Source: Bradyrhizobium sp. Ec3.3
GTDB lineage: Bacteria > Pseudomonadota > Alphaproteobacteria > Rhizobiales > Xanthobacteraceae
DNA length: 64,000 bases
Assembly (NCBI RefSeq): GCF_000472925.1
Contig: NZ_AXAS01000017.1
Span: 123,940 to 187,939 of the forward strand
Reading direction: 5' to 3'
This document shows positions 16,905 to 26,758 of this stretch, one piece after another. Position 1 is the first letter of the stretch, and each line of letters begins with the position of its first letter. The position numbers and the translations under genes are program-made. Under the pieces are notes generated by a model. It had not been told where the DNA came from. It saw only the letters and a program-made list of their open reading frames with translations, and made no database searches.

Positions 16905-17044
16905 GGTCTCGTGCCCCGGACGCAGCGCAGCACGCAGTGGTGCGCTGCTGAGCCGGGGCCCATGTCTCGGCAAACACAGGCTTTCTGGGTCCCGGCTCTG
17001 CGCAGCAACGCTCGCGCGTTGCAGCGCGTCCGGGACACGAGACC
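16905..17044. repeat. Long palindromic intergenic repeat after aspS
   Basis: Outer arms of 19 bases (16905-16923 and 17026-17044) are complementary with a single mismatch (GGTCTCGTG.CCCGGACGC). Inner blocks (GCAGCGCAGCAC, GTGCGCTGCTGAGCCGGG, CCCGGCTCTGCGCAGCAACGC) can pair again, so the unit folds as a branched hairpin. It fills almost the whole gap between two convergent genes and probably acts as their common transcript end. Confidence 0.7.
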
Positions 17045-17057
17045 GCAACCGCCCGAG

Positions 17058-19034
17058 TTAAAGCCCCGTCGATGCCTCGATGCGGAATTGCGCCAGCGCG
17101 CTCTGCGGATCGGTTTGCAGAAGCTGCATCAATTGCATCAGCGGCACCTTGGCGCGGGGCGTGAGCTTGATGACGAGCGTCTGACCCGGCGTCCCGACAA
17201 AACTTGCGATCGCATCCACGGCCGTGCCCGCATCCGGATTGGCGGCGGCGACTTCCTCGCGGTGCACCCTGACGCTGTCGGCGAGCGCCTGACGGGCGGC
17301 CTCGCGGCTGACATTTTGCCCCCGTGCGTACTGCGCCGCCGCGGAATCGACGCCGCCATTGTCGCGCAGCGAGAACTCGATGGTACCGGCCTCGATTTGA
17401 GCCGCCTGGCCCATGACCTGCGCCAAGTCGGCAGAGAACAGCCCACGCGGCACGTTGCCGAGTGCGATGCGCAATTGCGCTTTTGCGATTCCTCCGATGT
17501 CGAGCGTCGCCGGCGCCAGCGCGAAACTGTTGGACTGCTCGGTCCAGGTTGCGCCGAGATCGAGGTCGATTGGAAGCTTGTCGATCCCGCCGAGAACCAA
17601 CGGAAGCTGCTTCGGATCGGATGGATCGGTAGGCGTGACGAACTTCGCAACCACATGCGCCTTGCTCGGGATCGAGCCGATCAGCTGCCCCCAGTCCAGG
17701 CTCAGCGTGTCGATCGTGACGAGCTTTTTGGAGTTCTTGAAGGGCGCGGCCACGCCCTTGACCTCTGCGCCTGCGAGCACACCGAACAGCCCGAGCATCT
17801 GGTCGGGCGAGGGCGCCCGCCCGGGAGTGGTCAGACTCGCCGCCCAGCGCATCAGGTTCGTCACGCTGAAGGACTTCAGCGCGAAGCGTTCCATCTTGAA
17901 TTGCCCCTGTGGAGATGGCGTGTCGACGCCTTCGACCGCGAACTCGCCGTCCTTGAACCTGACCACATTGATGCTGCCCGTTCCTTGCGGCGTCGCGATC
18001 GACGTCTTGCCGATCTCGAGCCTGCCGACATGGAGGCCTTCATAGAAGCCGGCAAGCTTCTCCATCATCTCTCGCGCCTGAGCCGGCGTTGGCGGCGCCG
18101 ACTGATCTTGGGGCAGCATCGCAAGCATCTCGGCCATCCGGAACTTCGACGGCTGCACTCCAATATCGTCGACGGCGAAGCTGTCGATCTGGAGACGAAC
18201 ATCCCCGGACGTCACCGTGTAAGGTCCCGCCGAAACCTGCCTGTACATCTGATGGGTGCCGTCGTCATTCGCCTTTTCCGGGTCGAGCGCGGCGAGCATG
18301 CTGCCTGCATCGAAATCGCTCATGACCAGGTTCGACAGCTCTCCCGTGAACTGGCCGGACTTGCCCGGCTGCGCCGTCTTGAACGTGAAGGCAAACCGGT
18401 CCGCCCTGGTCGCTTCGACCTTGCCGTGCCTGAGATTTTTCATGGCAAGGCCCGAATAGGTGAGATCGCCACCCTCGGGTTTGGCAGTATCTGGCTTGGT
18501 GACGATGGTTGCGGCAATAGTCGGCACCTCAATTGCGGATGCCGAGACGCTGGTGAACTGTTCGAGGCCAAATCGATAGAGGTCGGTGATGGCGTTTGAC
18601 GGCGGCAAGGCCCGAGCCCCGATCGCTCCGGTGTAATCCCGTATCGTGGCCTGTGCGATCTTGTAGGCGGCCTTCATCTGCGAGGGGCCGACAGCACTGT
18701 CGATCGCAAACTCGATGCCCGAAAACTCGATGGTATCGGCAGAAAACTGCCCCTGGTCGGCTTGGCGCATACCGATCGCCCTGACGCCGGCAATCTTGAT
18801 ATGCATCTGCGACTGCTGGCCCGGCTCGACGGCGATGTCCTCGACCGTCAGGGTCCGCGTCATCAAATCGAACGCCACTTTGCCGTGGTTCGCTTTGCCG
18901 CCGCGGCCGCGGATCTGGTCGAACGCGGCCTCGACGTCGGCCGTGACGCGGTGCTGAGCGTAGAGATTGAAGCCGAGCCAGCCGCCGCCTGCGAGCAACG
19001 CAAGCGCGATCAGGCCGATCAGGATTCGTCTCAT
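17058..19034 (-). CDS. Large membrane-anchored protein of unknown function
   Basis: A protein of about 658 residues. The ATG at 19034 is chosen because GGAG stands 8 bp upstream and a membrane anchor follows at once (RRILIGLIALALLAGGGWLG). The rest (about 35-658) has no further membrane helix and is predicted outside the cytoplasm. It alternates short beta-rich blocks such as TRTLTVEDIAVEPGQ, GVRAIGMRQADQGQFSADTI and FKDGEFAVEGV, which recall AsmA/YdgA-like periplasmic repeat proteins. No catalytic motif is visible. It runs convergently toward aspS and divergently from maeB. I cannot assign a function. Confidence 0.8.
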   Translation of the reverse strand: MRRILIGLIALALLAGGGWLGFNLYAQHRVTADVEAAFDQIRGRGGKANHGKVAFDLMTRTLTVEDIAVEPGQQSQMHIKIAGVRAIGMRQADQGQFSADTIEFSGIEFAIDSAVGPSQMKAAYKIAQATIRDYTGAIGARALPPSNAITDLYRFGLEQFTSVSASAIEVPTIAATIVTKPDTAKPEGGDLTYSGLAMKNLRHGKVEATRADRFAFTFKTAQPGKSGQFTGELSNLVMSDFDAGSMLAALDPEKANDDGTHQMYRQVSAGPYTVTSGDVRLQIDSFAVDDIGVQPSKFRMAEMLAMLPQDQSAPPTPAQAREMMEKLAGFYEGLHVGRLEIGKTSIATPQGTGSINVVRFKDGEFAVEGVDTPSPQGQFKMERFALKSFSVTNLMRWAASLTTPGRAPSPDQMLGLFGVLAGAEVKGVAAPFKNSKKLVTIDTLSLDWGQLIGSIPSKAHVVAKFVTPTDPSDPKQLPLVLGGIDKLPIDLDLGATWTEQSNSFALAPATLDIGGIAKAQLRIALGNVPRGLFSADLAQVMGQAAQIEAGTIEFSLRDNGGVDSAAAQYARGQNVSREAARQALADSVRVHREEVAAANPDAGTAVDAIASFVGTPGQTLVIKLTPRAKVPLMQLMQLLQTDPQSALAQFRIEASTGL

Positions 19035-19285
19035 GCGGTTAGCTCCAGTTGCTGGCTCGGGGCGGAACAACCTGCCATATTCGCGAAACGCCGCGCGGTC
19101 CAGGGAAAGCTATGGTTTTCAAATGTTTGACGGCGCCGTCTGTTGATGGGGCCGCAATCGGATGTTGCCACCAAGCCGCCGGCCGTGCTTGATCCCGTTT
19201 CCATGATCCGGAATACCGCCTTCGGGCCGGGGCGGGTCCGGGGGAAGAAAGTTTTGAGGCCGCAAAACGCGAGGCGAGGCAGGGC

Positions 19286-21598
19286 ATGTCGTCTTATTCT
19301 GAAGATCTCCACCAGGCGGCGCTGGCCTATCACCGCCTGCCGCGTCCCGGAAAGCTAGAGATCCAGGCGAGCAAGCCGCTCGCCAACCAGCGCGACCTCG
19401 CGCTTGCCTATTCGCCGGGCGTCGCCGCCGCCTGCACCGAGATCGCCAAGAACCCGGCGGAGGCCGCCTCGTTGACGACCCGCGCCAACCTGGTCGCCGT
19501 GGTCTCCAACGGCACCGCGGTCCTGGGCCTCGGCAATATCGGCCCGCTGGCCTCCAAGCCCGTGATGGAAGGCAAGGCGGTGCTGTTCAAGAAGTTCGCC
19601 GGCATCGACGTCTTCGACATCGAGATCGCCGCCGATACCATCGAGCGCGTGGTCGAGACGGTGGCGGCGCTGGAGCCGACCTTCGGCGGCATCAATCTCG
19701 AGGACATCAAGGGCCCAGAGTGTTTCGAGATCGAGGCGCGGCTGAAGGAGCGCATGAAGATCCCGGTCTTCCATGACGACCAGCACGGCACCGCGATCAT
19801 CGTCGCCGCCGCGATCACCAACGGCCTGCGGCTGAACGGTAAAAAGCTCTCGGACGTCAAGATCGTGGCGTCGGGGGCAGGGGCGGCTGCGCTCGCGACG
19901 CTGAACCTCCTGGTTTCGATGGGCGCGCAGCGCAAGAACATCTGGGTCTGCGACATCGACGGCCTCGTCTATGACGGGCGCAACACGCTGATGGACCGCT
20001 GGAAGGCGGTCTACGCCCAGAAGACCGACAAGCGCACGCTCGGCGACGTGATCGGCGGCGCCGACATCTTCGTCGGGCTCTCGGCACCGGGCGTGCTGAC
20101 GCCCGACATGGCCAAGGCGATGGCCGACCATCCGCTGATCATGGCGCTTGCGAACCCGACGCCGGAGATCATGCCGGAGGAGGCGCGGAAAGCGCGCCCC
20201 GACGCCATGATCTGCACCGGCCGATCCGACTACCCGAACCAGGTCAACAACGTCCTGTGCTTCCCCTTCATCTTCCGCGGCGCGCTCGATGTCGGCGCCA
20301 CCGCGATCAACGAGGAGATGAAGCATGCCGCGGTCGACGCCATCGCGCAGCTCGCGCGCGAGGCGCCGTCGGATGCGGTCTCGCAAGGCAGCTTCGACAG
20401 CGGCGAGGCGGGCGGCTTCGGCCCGGGCTCGCTGATCCCGAGCCCATTTGATCCCCGCCTTATCCTGCGCATCGCTCCGGCGGTCGCCAAGGCCGCGATG
20501 GAATCGGGCGTCGCAACGCGCCCGATCACCAATTTCGACGAATATGCGGCCCAGCTCATGCGCTTCGCCTTCCGCTCGGGCATCGTCATGAAGCCGATGT
20601 TCGCCAAGGCCAAGACCCAGCCGGTGCGCGTGATCTACGCCGAGGGCGAGGACGAGCGCGTGCTGCGTGCCACGCAGGTCGTGCTGGAAGAGAAGCTGGC
20701 GCGTCCCATTCTGGTCGGCCGCCCGTCGGTGGTCGAGGCGCGCATCAAGCGCTTCGGTCTCTCGATCAAGGCGGGCAAGGATTTTGACCTCGTCAACCCC
20801 GAGGACGATCCGCGCTACCGCTCCTATGTGCAGTCCTATGTCGAGGTTGCCGGCCGCCGCGGTGTTACCCCGGAGGGAGCGCGCACGGTGGTCCGCACCA
20901 ACAACACGGTGATCGCGGCGCTTGCCGTGGGGCGCGGCGAGGCGGATGCGATGCTCTGCGGCGTCGAGGGGCGCTACATGAGCCATCTGCGCCACGTTCG
21001 CGAGATCATCGGCTTCTCGAGCGGGATCAGCGACTATGCGGCGCTGGCGCTGATGATCACCACCAAGGGCGCGTTCTTCATCGCGGACACCCAGGTGCGG
21101 CCCAATCCCAGCGCGGAGGAGCTGGCCGAGATCGCGGCGCTCGCGGCAATCCACGTGCAGCGCTTCGCACTGAAGCCGAAGGTCGCCTTCGTGTCGCATT
21201 CCGACTTCGGCAGCTATGACACGGACACCTCGCGCAAGATGCGCCGGGCGACGCAGCTGCTGAAGGAGAAGCATCCGGAGATCGAGGCCGATGGCGAGAT
21301 GCAGGCCGATACCGCGCTGTCGGGCGCGGCGCGCAAGCTGGTGCTGCCGCACTCGAACCTGGAAGGTGAGGCCAACATCCTGATCATGCCGACGCTGGAC
21401 GCGGCCAACATCGCCTACCAGACCATCAAGGTGTTGGCCGACGCGCTTCCCGTCGGGCCGATCCTGATCGGACCGGCGCGCCCGGCGCACATCCTCACGC
21501 CGGGTGTCACGGCGCGGGGCATCCTCAACATGACGGCAGTCGCGGTGGTGGAGGCCCAGGAACGCGCGGCACGGCAGCAGCCGAGTTTGTTTACGTAA
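19286..21598 (+). CDS. maeB: NADP-dependent malic enzyme with phosphotransacetylase-like domain
   Basis: A 770-residue fusion typical of alphaproteobacterial MaeB. Residues 1-430 are the malic enzyme: YSPGVAAAC, VLGLGNIGPLASKPVMEGK, the catalytic and metal region HDDQHGTAI, the nucleotide-binding VASGAGAAALA, and LANPTPEI. Residues about 435-765 are a phosphate acetyl/butyryltransferase-like domain (VRVIYAEGEDERVLRAT, GVEGRYMSHLRHVREIIG, ISDYAALALM), regulatory in this family. The enzyme converts malate to pyruvate with NADPH formation. AGGCAGGGC precedes the ATG. It stands alone; a hairpin follows at 21631. Confidence 0.96.
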   Translation: MSSYSEDLHQAALAYHRLPRPGKLEIQASKPLANQRDLALAYSPGVAAACTEIAKNPAEAASLTTRANLVAVVSNGTAVLGLGNIGPLASKPVMEGKAVLFKKFAGIDVFDIEIAADTIERVVETVAALEPTFGGINLEDIKGPECFEIEARLKERMKIPVFHDDQHGTAIIVAAAITNGLRLNGKKLSDVKIVASGAGAAALATLNLLVSMGAQRKNIWVCDIDGLVYDGRNTLMDRWKAVYAQKTDKRTLGDVIGGADIFVGLSAPGVLTPDMAKAMADHPLIMALANPTPEIMPEEARKARPDAMICTGRSDYPNQVNNVLCFPFIFRGALDVGATAINEEMKHAAVDAIAQLAREAPSDAVSQGSFDSGEAGGFGPGSLIPSPFDPRLILRIAPAVAKAAMESGVATRPITNFDEYAAQLMRFAFRSGIVMKPMFAKAKTQPVRVIYAEGEDERVLRATQVVLEEKLARPILVGRPSVVEARIKRFGLSIKAGKDFDLVNPEDDPRYRSYVQSYVEVAGRRGVTPEGARTVVRTNNTVIAALAVGRGEADAMLCGVEGRYMSHLRHVREIIGFSSGISDYAALALMITTKGAFFIADTQVRPNPSAEELAEIAALAAIHVQRFALKPKVAFVSHSDFGSYDTDTSRKMRRATQLLKEKHPEIEADGEMQADTALSGAARKLVLPHSNLEGEANILIMPTLDAANIAYQTIKVLADALPVGPILIGPARPAHILTPGVTARGILNMTAVAVVEAQERAARQQPSLFT

Positions 21599-21630
21599 GC
21601 TCGTAGTCTAGCCGCATTGAAGCTGCAAAT

Positions 21631-21656
21631 CCTCTCCCCTTGTACAAGGGGAGAGG
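21631..21656 (+). terminator. Perfect 26-base palindrome after maeB
   Basis: CCTCTCCCCTTGT and its complement form an uninterrupted 13-bp palindrome, 32 bp after the malic enzyme stop. The core CCTCTCCCC..GGGGAGAGG is a dispersed extragenic repeat motif common in Bradyrhizobium. It may end the maeB transcript, though no T-run follows. Confidence 0.6.
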
Positions 21657-21744
21657 GGAAGACATTTCCCCGTTTGAAAACCGCGGGCGGAATCTTCATA
21701 ATCGCTTCGTGTCCCGCCCTTAAAGCATTGCCAAGAGGCCGACC

Positions 21745-22197
21745 ATGCCAGCGTTCGTGACTTTCGGGCGAATCCTGTTCGCCGTGCTGTTCATCTATAC
21801 GGGCGCGACGAAGCTGTTCGCGATACAGACGACTGCCGATTTCATCGCCAGCAAGGTCACTGTTCCAGAGATGATCGCGCCCTATGCCCAGCAAGTGGAG
21901 CAGGCCACCAGCATGACGACGCCGCAGTTGCTTGCGATCGCGGTCGGCGGGCTCGAGATCATCGCAGGGCTGATGATCGCGCTGAATTTCGCCGCGCGCT
22001 TTTTCGCGATGCTGCTGGTCATCTATGTCGCGGCCGCGACCTTCCTGTTCTACGACTTCTGGAACCAGACCCCGCCCGAGAACGGCAAAATGCTGGTGGA
22101 CGCGCTGAAGAACCTCTCGATCATCGGCGCGCTGTTCATGATCATGGGCTACGGCCGCGCCACCCGTCCGGCCGAGGCGGCCTACGGGGACGTGTAG
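21745..22197 (+). CDS. DoxX-family membrane protein
   Basis: A 150-residue protein with four predicted membrane segments (about 5-22, 70-90, 92-112 and 130-145) in the DoxX arrangement: GRILFAVLFIYTGATKL at the N-terminus, then GGLEIIAGLMIALNF. DoxX-family proteins are linked to quinone or thiol redox in membranes, but the substrate is not defined here. It stands alone between maeB and a decayed porin gene. Confidence 0.85.
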   Translation: MPAFVTFGRILFAVLFIYTGATKLFAIQTTADFIASKVTVPEMIAPYAQQVEQATSMTTPQLLAIAVGGLEIIAGLMIALNFAARFFAMLLVIYVAAATFLFYDFWNQTPPENGKMLVDALKNLSIIGALFMIMGYGRATRPAEAAYGDV

Positions 22198-22457
22198 TCC
22201 AGTTAGCGGCGTTGGCTGCGGACAGACGTCCTGCTCTCCGACATGAGTCGGAGGCTCGCAGCGCGAGCTGACCATTCTCGCGGTCTGTGATGATCGCGTG
22301 AACCGTCATTCACACATTATGGCTTTGGGATCACAGGGTTTCTGCAAAATCGCGACCGCTGTGAAGCAAGCGCATCTCTCGGCTTGTCGGAGTGCGCCGG
22401 CGCCGAATACTACCGGTTGTGCGGTTGTGAAGGGGCGGCCGTCGTGGTTCGAGGCAA

Positions 22458-23475
22458 TTGGGGGCGGGCTTGGTTCATTCGAAGCGAGGCGCGGCTGCGC
22501 GCGCGGCCGTGGTTTTCTGTGTGGCACAGGTCTTGGGTTTTGCCGCGCAGCCGGCAAGTGCCGCCGATCTGCCCGTCAAGGCGCGGCCGCAAGTGAGGCC
22601 CCTCGTTCACTGCGCAGGAATCGACGCTGACGTCGCATGGTTACACGGTCGGTGCCGGCGCTGAATATCGCCTCGCTGACAACGTGTCGCTGCGCGGCGA
22701 ATACCGCTACGTCGCGCTCGGCCGCAACACGACGGTCGATCCGCTCGGCGCGGTCTGGACCACCGACCTGTCCGAGCATGTGGTCCGGATCGGCGCGGCC
22801 TATCGTTTCGGCCAGTTCGGCGGGCCAGTAACCGCATCGGCAGCGCCGGTGTTGAATCCGACATGGACAGGCGTCTACGTCGGTGCGGGCTTGGGGGGCG
22901 ATGTCATCGCGCCTCATGTCGCGGGCTCGTTCGCAGGCGTGCTGGATTTCAACGCGTCCAGTCTCGGCGGCGCCGATGTCGGCGGTACTTTCACGATCGG
23001 CTACGATCGCCAGATCGCGCCGAAATGGGTCGTCGGCGCGTTCGGATTGATCGATGCCGGAACGAATGGCGGCGCCAAGATCAGTGCATCGACCGGGGCA
23101 GGTGGTGTGGCGATCTCCTCGGATCTCGCTGCGGTGAAGTGGGGTTGGACCGTCGGCGGACGCGTCGGCTATCTCGTTGCGCCGGAGACGCTGGTCTATC
23201 TGCTCGGCGGCTACAGCGGAACGACCGCGCAGTCGATCACGTACAACTTCCTGGGATTTCCCGGCACCGCTCCGACGCGGGAATATCACGGCGCGACCTT
23301 CGGCGGCGGCTTCGAGCGCTTCTTCAGCGACAGGATCTCCGCCCGCGCCGAGTATCGCGTGACGCATCTCGAGGCGAGAGACGATTTGGCGTCTGATTTC
23401 ATGACTAGCTTGAGCGCTGGCGGTACGGTGCACACGCTGCGCGGCGTGCTGGCCTATCACTTTCCGACGCCGTAA
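22458..23475 (+). pseudogene. Decayed two-barrel outer-membrane protein (Omp25/RopB-like)
   Basis: A signal peptide is encoded near 22480-22600 in one frame (RAAVVFCVAQVLGFAAQPASAADLPVK in outline). From 22597 the homology continues in another frame with HGYTVGAGAEYRLADNVSLR, the last strands of a first Omp25-type barrel. Most of that first barrel is missing. A second, apparently complete barrel follows (NPTWTGVYVGAGLGG to LRGVLAYHF). The frame change plus the deletion separate the signal peptide from the barrels, so no export-competent protein is expected. A GTG at 22684 could start a 263-residue cytoplasmic product, which is unlikely to be functional. Confidence 0.75.
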
Positions 23476-23616
23476 CCGTTCCTTGCGGTCGGCGGTGGCC
23501 TGGGGCTTGAATGGCGCACGCGGAATGTCTCGCTGTTTTCGACAGCCGAGTACCTCGCGTTGTCGGACAACAGCTCGCTCGTGAGTGGGCGCGCGGGGCT
23601 GCGCGTCGGTTTCTAG
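23476..23616 (+). pseudogene. Autotransporter barrel remnant
   Basis: Directly after the TAA of the preceding barrel and in the same frame, 46 residues can be read to a TAG: FLAVGGGLGLEWRTRNVSLF then AEYLALSDNSSLVSGRAGLRVGF. The alternating hydrophobic pattern and terminal Phe are those of the last strands of an autotransporter or outer-membrane barrel. It has no start of its own and is a gene remnant. Confidence 0.6.
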
Positions 23617-23714
23617 CCTAAGGCACTTGTTGCAAAATCGAAAAAATTGGGAAGCGAAACCAGAATTCCTGAGAAAAGGAAGCGAACTAGTTCGCTTCAG
23701 GCACAGTATCTGTC

Positions 23715-24431
23715 ATGCAGAGATATTCTCGCTCCCCGAGAATGGGTGCAGGTGAATCGACGAAGGCGCAAGCCCGCTCGGTTCGCCGTCGTCAAGGGAC
23801 AGGAGCGCGTCGTCTGGTCCGTATCGACGCGGTGGAGCACGATCCCAAGGACCAAAGCGGAGAGGTCGTTCTGTACCAGCTCTCGGAACAGGAGCCTGCG
23901 AGCGGAGAATGGCGCAATCTCTGCCAGCCCGATCCGGAGGGAAGGCGGCTCGGATTCCCGCTTGCCGGTTCGTTCACCCAGGACGGGCGGTACCTGCCTC
24001 CCTCGGGAGAAGCCGAACGAAGCCGGCTGTTGATCACCTGTACCGGCGGCGCCGAAGGCAAATGCGTCCGTCTTGGCTATAAGCCCTGGGGCTCGACGCC
24101 CGATGGCTCTTCGCTTGCGCCTTATTATCAGGCTTGCGTTCGGCTGATACGGGCCGATTACTGCGGTGACGGGCAGGGGCATACGCGCAACGGCACCGCG
24201 ATCGACATCTTCGACAAGATCGGTATCGTCGCCGACGGGAAAGTACCGGAGATGACCTTCGAAGCGGCCTGGGCGCCTGCGGGCGCGGTCTGTGTGCGAC
24301 ATACGAGGCTGCCTGACATCCTGGACAACGCGATGCTCGGCAAAGCGTGCCCGCGTCTTGCCGACCAGATCGGCGAAAGTTGCGACGAGACGAAGCCGGC
24401 CTTGTTGTTCAATCGCTCCGTGGCGCGTTGA
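23715..24431 (+). CDS. ADYC-domain protein, N-terminus probably degraded
   Basis: 238 residues. From about residue 38 onward it resembles bacterial ADYC-domain proteins: GEVVLYQLSEQEPASGEWRN, CQPDPEGRRLGFPL, and the naming motif RADYCGDGQGHTRNG followed by IDIFDKIGI. Several Cys residues suggest a secreted, disulphide-containing protein. The family usually begins with a signal peptide and an extra strand region. Here the first 37 residues are polar and basic with no export signal, so the true N-terminus may have been lost or frameshifted. Function of the family is unknown to me. Confidence 0.65.
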   Translation: MQRYSRSPRMGAGESTKAQARSVRRRQGTGARRLVRIDAVEHDPKDQSGEVVLYQLSEQEPASGEWRNLCQPDPEGRRLGFPLAGSFTQDGRYLPPSGEAERSRLLITCTGGAEGKCVRLGYKPWGSTPDGSSLAPYYQACVRLIRADYCGDGQGHTRNGTAIDIFDKIGIVADGKVPEMTFEAAWAPAGAVCVRHTRLPDILDNAMLGKACPRLADQIGESCDETKPALLFNRSVAR

Positions 24432-24754
24432 GCTGCCTGCGGTGCATTGAGGGCCCGCGCGTAGTCTCGATCGGCAATTGGTGCCCTTGTAGCTGGAATC
24501 CCAAGATCGTAGCAGAAATCGCGGGTTGGCTACTTCTGACGCGTGGACGCGCGTGGTGCGTCCCAGCTTCGCGCAAGGTCGTTGCTGTAGAATGATGGGG
24601 AGCGAGGCGTCAGGCAAATTCGAGAGTTGCTCAGCGTTCTGGCGGCTTGTCTGGCTGTGCAGTTCGTAGGGGGACTCAGGCGCGTTTCATAGAGTCTGCA
24701 CGAGCGGCAAACGCACGAAGGGGCATCTGTCTCGCACCCTACGTAATCGCATCG

Positions 24755-26758
24755 ATGATGGGGCCCATCGTAATGTTTGCTGATAAGTCGTCAGGTTCTG
24801 TATCATTCGAGGCCGGTCTTGCGCACCATTGCGCAGGCCGCTTGCCGCAAGCAGAGGCGATTTATCGGCAGATACTAGCATCCGAGCCGGATCATGCGGA
24901 CAGTCTTCACCTCCTGGGCCTTGTTTCGCTCCAGGCTGGTCACCCCGACAGGGCGCTCGATCTCATCATCCGTGCCGTCAAGCTCCAGCCTCGCGACAGC
25001 GTGTATCATAGCAGCATGGCTGCCACTCTGCGCGCTCTCGGACGAAGGGGCGAGGCCATCGCGAGCTACCGGGAAGCGCTGCTGCATAAGTCCGACGATC
25101 TGGATACGCACATTCAGCTTGGTATCCTGCTGGGTGAATGCGGAGACGTCGCGGGTGAGGAAGCCCATTACCGGCGCGCGCTGCAGTATGCTCCCGATCA
25201 TGTCGATGCTCGTTTCCATCTCGCCAATCTGCTGATGAGACGGAAGCATTTCGATGATGCGATCAGCGAGTTTCGGCAGGTGCTGCGGCAAAGACCGGAT
25301 TTTGCGGCGGCCCACTGCAACCTTGGGGCAGTGTTATTCAATCTGTCCGCTTTCGAGGAATGCGAGCGTTGCTATCGTGAGGCCCTGCGCCTCAACCCGA
25401 CATTTGCGGAGGCCCATAACAATCTTGGTGGTCTTCTCATCAAATTGGGGCGCCTCGACGAGGCGGAGGTCAATCTTCGCGAAGCTTGCAAACTGAACTC
25501 ATGTTTCCCCGAGGCCTTGAACAATCTCGGTGACTTGCTGCGACTGCGGGGCCGGCTGGAAGAGGCGGAAGCATGCTGCAGGGAAGCTTTGCGTCTGAAG
25601 CCGGACTATGTTCCGGCGTACCTGATCCTGGGCAACGCCCTTCGCGAGTCCGGCCGCTTCCACGAAGCGGAGTCTTGCTATCGGGCAGCTCTTGATCGCA
25701 ATCCGACCTGGCTGGAGGCGCTCAACAATCTTGGCACCCTGCTGTTTGATCTCGGGCGGCCTGAAGAAGCCATCCAGAGCTTCCGAACGGCGGTGTCGCA
25801 AAAGCCGGATTATGCCCACGCGCATTTCAACCTTGGGATCACGCTGTTGCTGGCCGGCCAGTTCGACGAGGGATGGCGGGAATATGAGTGGCGGTGGAAG
25901 CAGGACACGAAAAAGCAGCATCTGCGCGGCTTCAGCCAGCCTCTCTGGGATGGAGGAGATATCGGTGATCAGGTCCTGCTGCTGCATGCGGAGCAGGGCC
26001 TGGGCGACACGCTCCAGTTCTGTCGCTTCGTGCCGGCAATTGCGGCGGGGCGGCGGGTCGTTCTCGAGGTTCAGCGGCCGCTGGTGCCGCTCCTGGCGGG
26101 GTTGCCGGGAATTGAGAGCATCGTCGCCCATGGCGATCCGCTGCCGCCATTCGATCTGTATTGTCCACTATTGAGTCTGCCGCGGGTGCTTGGCACCACA
26201 ATCGAAACCATCCCGCAGCAGGCATCCTATCTCCGGGCCGATCCGCAACGCGTGGCGGCCTGGCGCCATCGGGTCCGGCAGCTCGATGGCCTGCGGATCG
26301 GCCTCGTCTGGGCCGGCAATCAGACGATGAGCGGCGACCGGCGCCGATCCATTCCGCTTGAACGATTCTCGGAGCTGGCGGACCTGCCGGGGGTGAGTTT
26401 CGTCTCATTGCAGAAGGGATCGGGAGCCAGGCAGTCGCCGCCGCCTGGTCTGTCCTTGCATGACTGGACGGAAGATCTCCACGACTTCGGTGAAACCGCG
26501 GCGCTGATCGAGGCACTGGATCTGGTCATCAGTGTCGATACCGCGGTGGCGCATCTTGCAGGAGCTCTTGGCCGCCCGGTCTGGCTGCTCAATCGCTTCG
26601 ATCGGTGCTGGCGATGGTTGCTGAACCGCGACGACAGCCCCTGGTATCCGACGCTGCGCCAATTCCGCCAACCTCAGCCCGGCGATTGGAGCAGGGTCCT
26701 CCAGGACGTGCGGGCCGAACTCGAGAAGTGCAGTTTGCCCCGATCCGCCGTCCAGTAG
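24755..26758 (+). CDS. TPR protein with glycosyltransferase-like C-terminal domain
   Basis: About 667 residues. The start is uncertain: ATG at 24755 or 24773. Residues about 15-390 form ten or so tetratricopeptide repeats of 34 residues, with the usual pattern (NNLGGLLIKLGRLDEAE, AYLILGNALRESGRFHEAE). The remaining 270 residues are a domain common after TPR arrays in bacteria and related to glycosyltransferases of the GT9/GT41 fold: LLHAEQGLGDTLQFCRF, LRIGLVWAGN, LDLVISVDTAVAHLAGALG and PVWLL. Such proteins are linked to modification of surface or flagellar proteins. It stands alone; the target is unknown. Confidence 0.85.
   Translation: MMGPIVMFADKSSGSVSFEAGLAHHCAGRLPQAEAIYRQILASEPDHADSLHLLGLVSLQAGHPDRALDLIIRAVKLQPRDSVYHSSMAATLRALGRRGEAIASYREALLHKSDDLDTHIQLGILLGECGDVAGEEAHYRRALQYAPDHVDARFHLANLLMRRKHFDDAISEFRQVLRQRPDFAAAHCNLGAVLFNLSAFEECERCYREALRLNPTFAEAHNNLGGLLIKLGRLDEAEVNLREACKLNSCFPEALNNLGDLLRLRGRLEEAEACCREALRLKPDYVPAYLILGNALRESGRFHEAESCYRAALDRNPTWLEALNNLGTLLFDLGRPEEAIQSFRTAVSQKPDYAHAHFNLGITLLLAGQFDEGWREYEWRWKQDTKKQHLRGFSQPLWDGGDIGDQVLLLHAEQGLGDTLQFCRFVPAIAAGRRVVLEVQRPLVPLLAGLPGIESIVAHGDPLPPFDLYCPLLSLPRVLGTTIETIPQQASYLRADPQRVAAWRHRVRQLDGLRIGLVWAGNQTMSGDRRRSIPLERFSELADLPGVSFVSLQKGSGARQSPPPGLSLHDWTEDLHDFGETAALIEALDLVISVDTAVAHLAGALGRPVWLLNRFDRCWRWLLNRDDSPWYPTLRQFRQPQPGDWSRVLQDVRAELEKCSLPRSAVQ

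Noticed and set aside
19355..21490. A 711-residue open frame antisense to the malic enzyme gene
   Set aside because: It is a by-product of high-GC codon usage: the opposite strand encodes a complete, well-conserved MaeB, and the antisense product is Arg/His/Asp-rich with no domain.
23643..23690. A sixth GGAA-tetrad box upstream of the ADYC gene
   Set aside because: Only one of four positions is GGAA (the others are GAAA or AGAA), and the orientation relative to the gene is opposite to boxes A-E.
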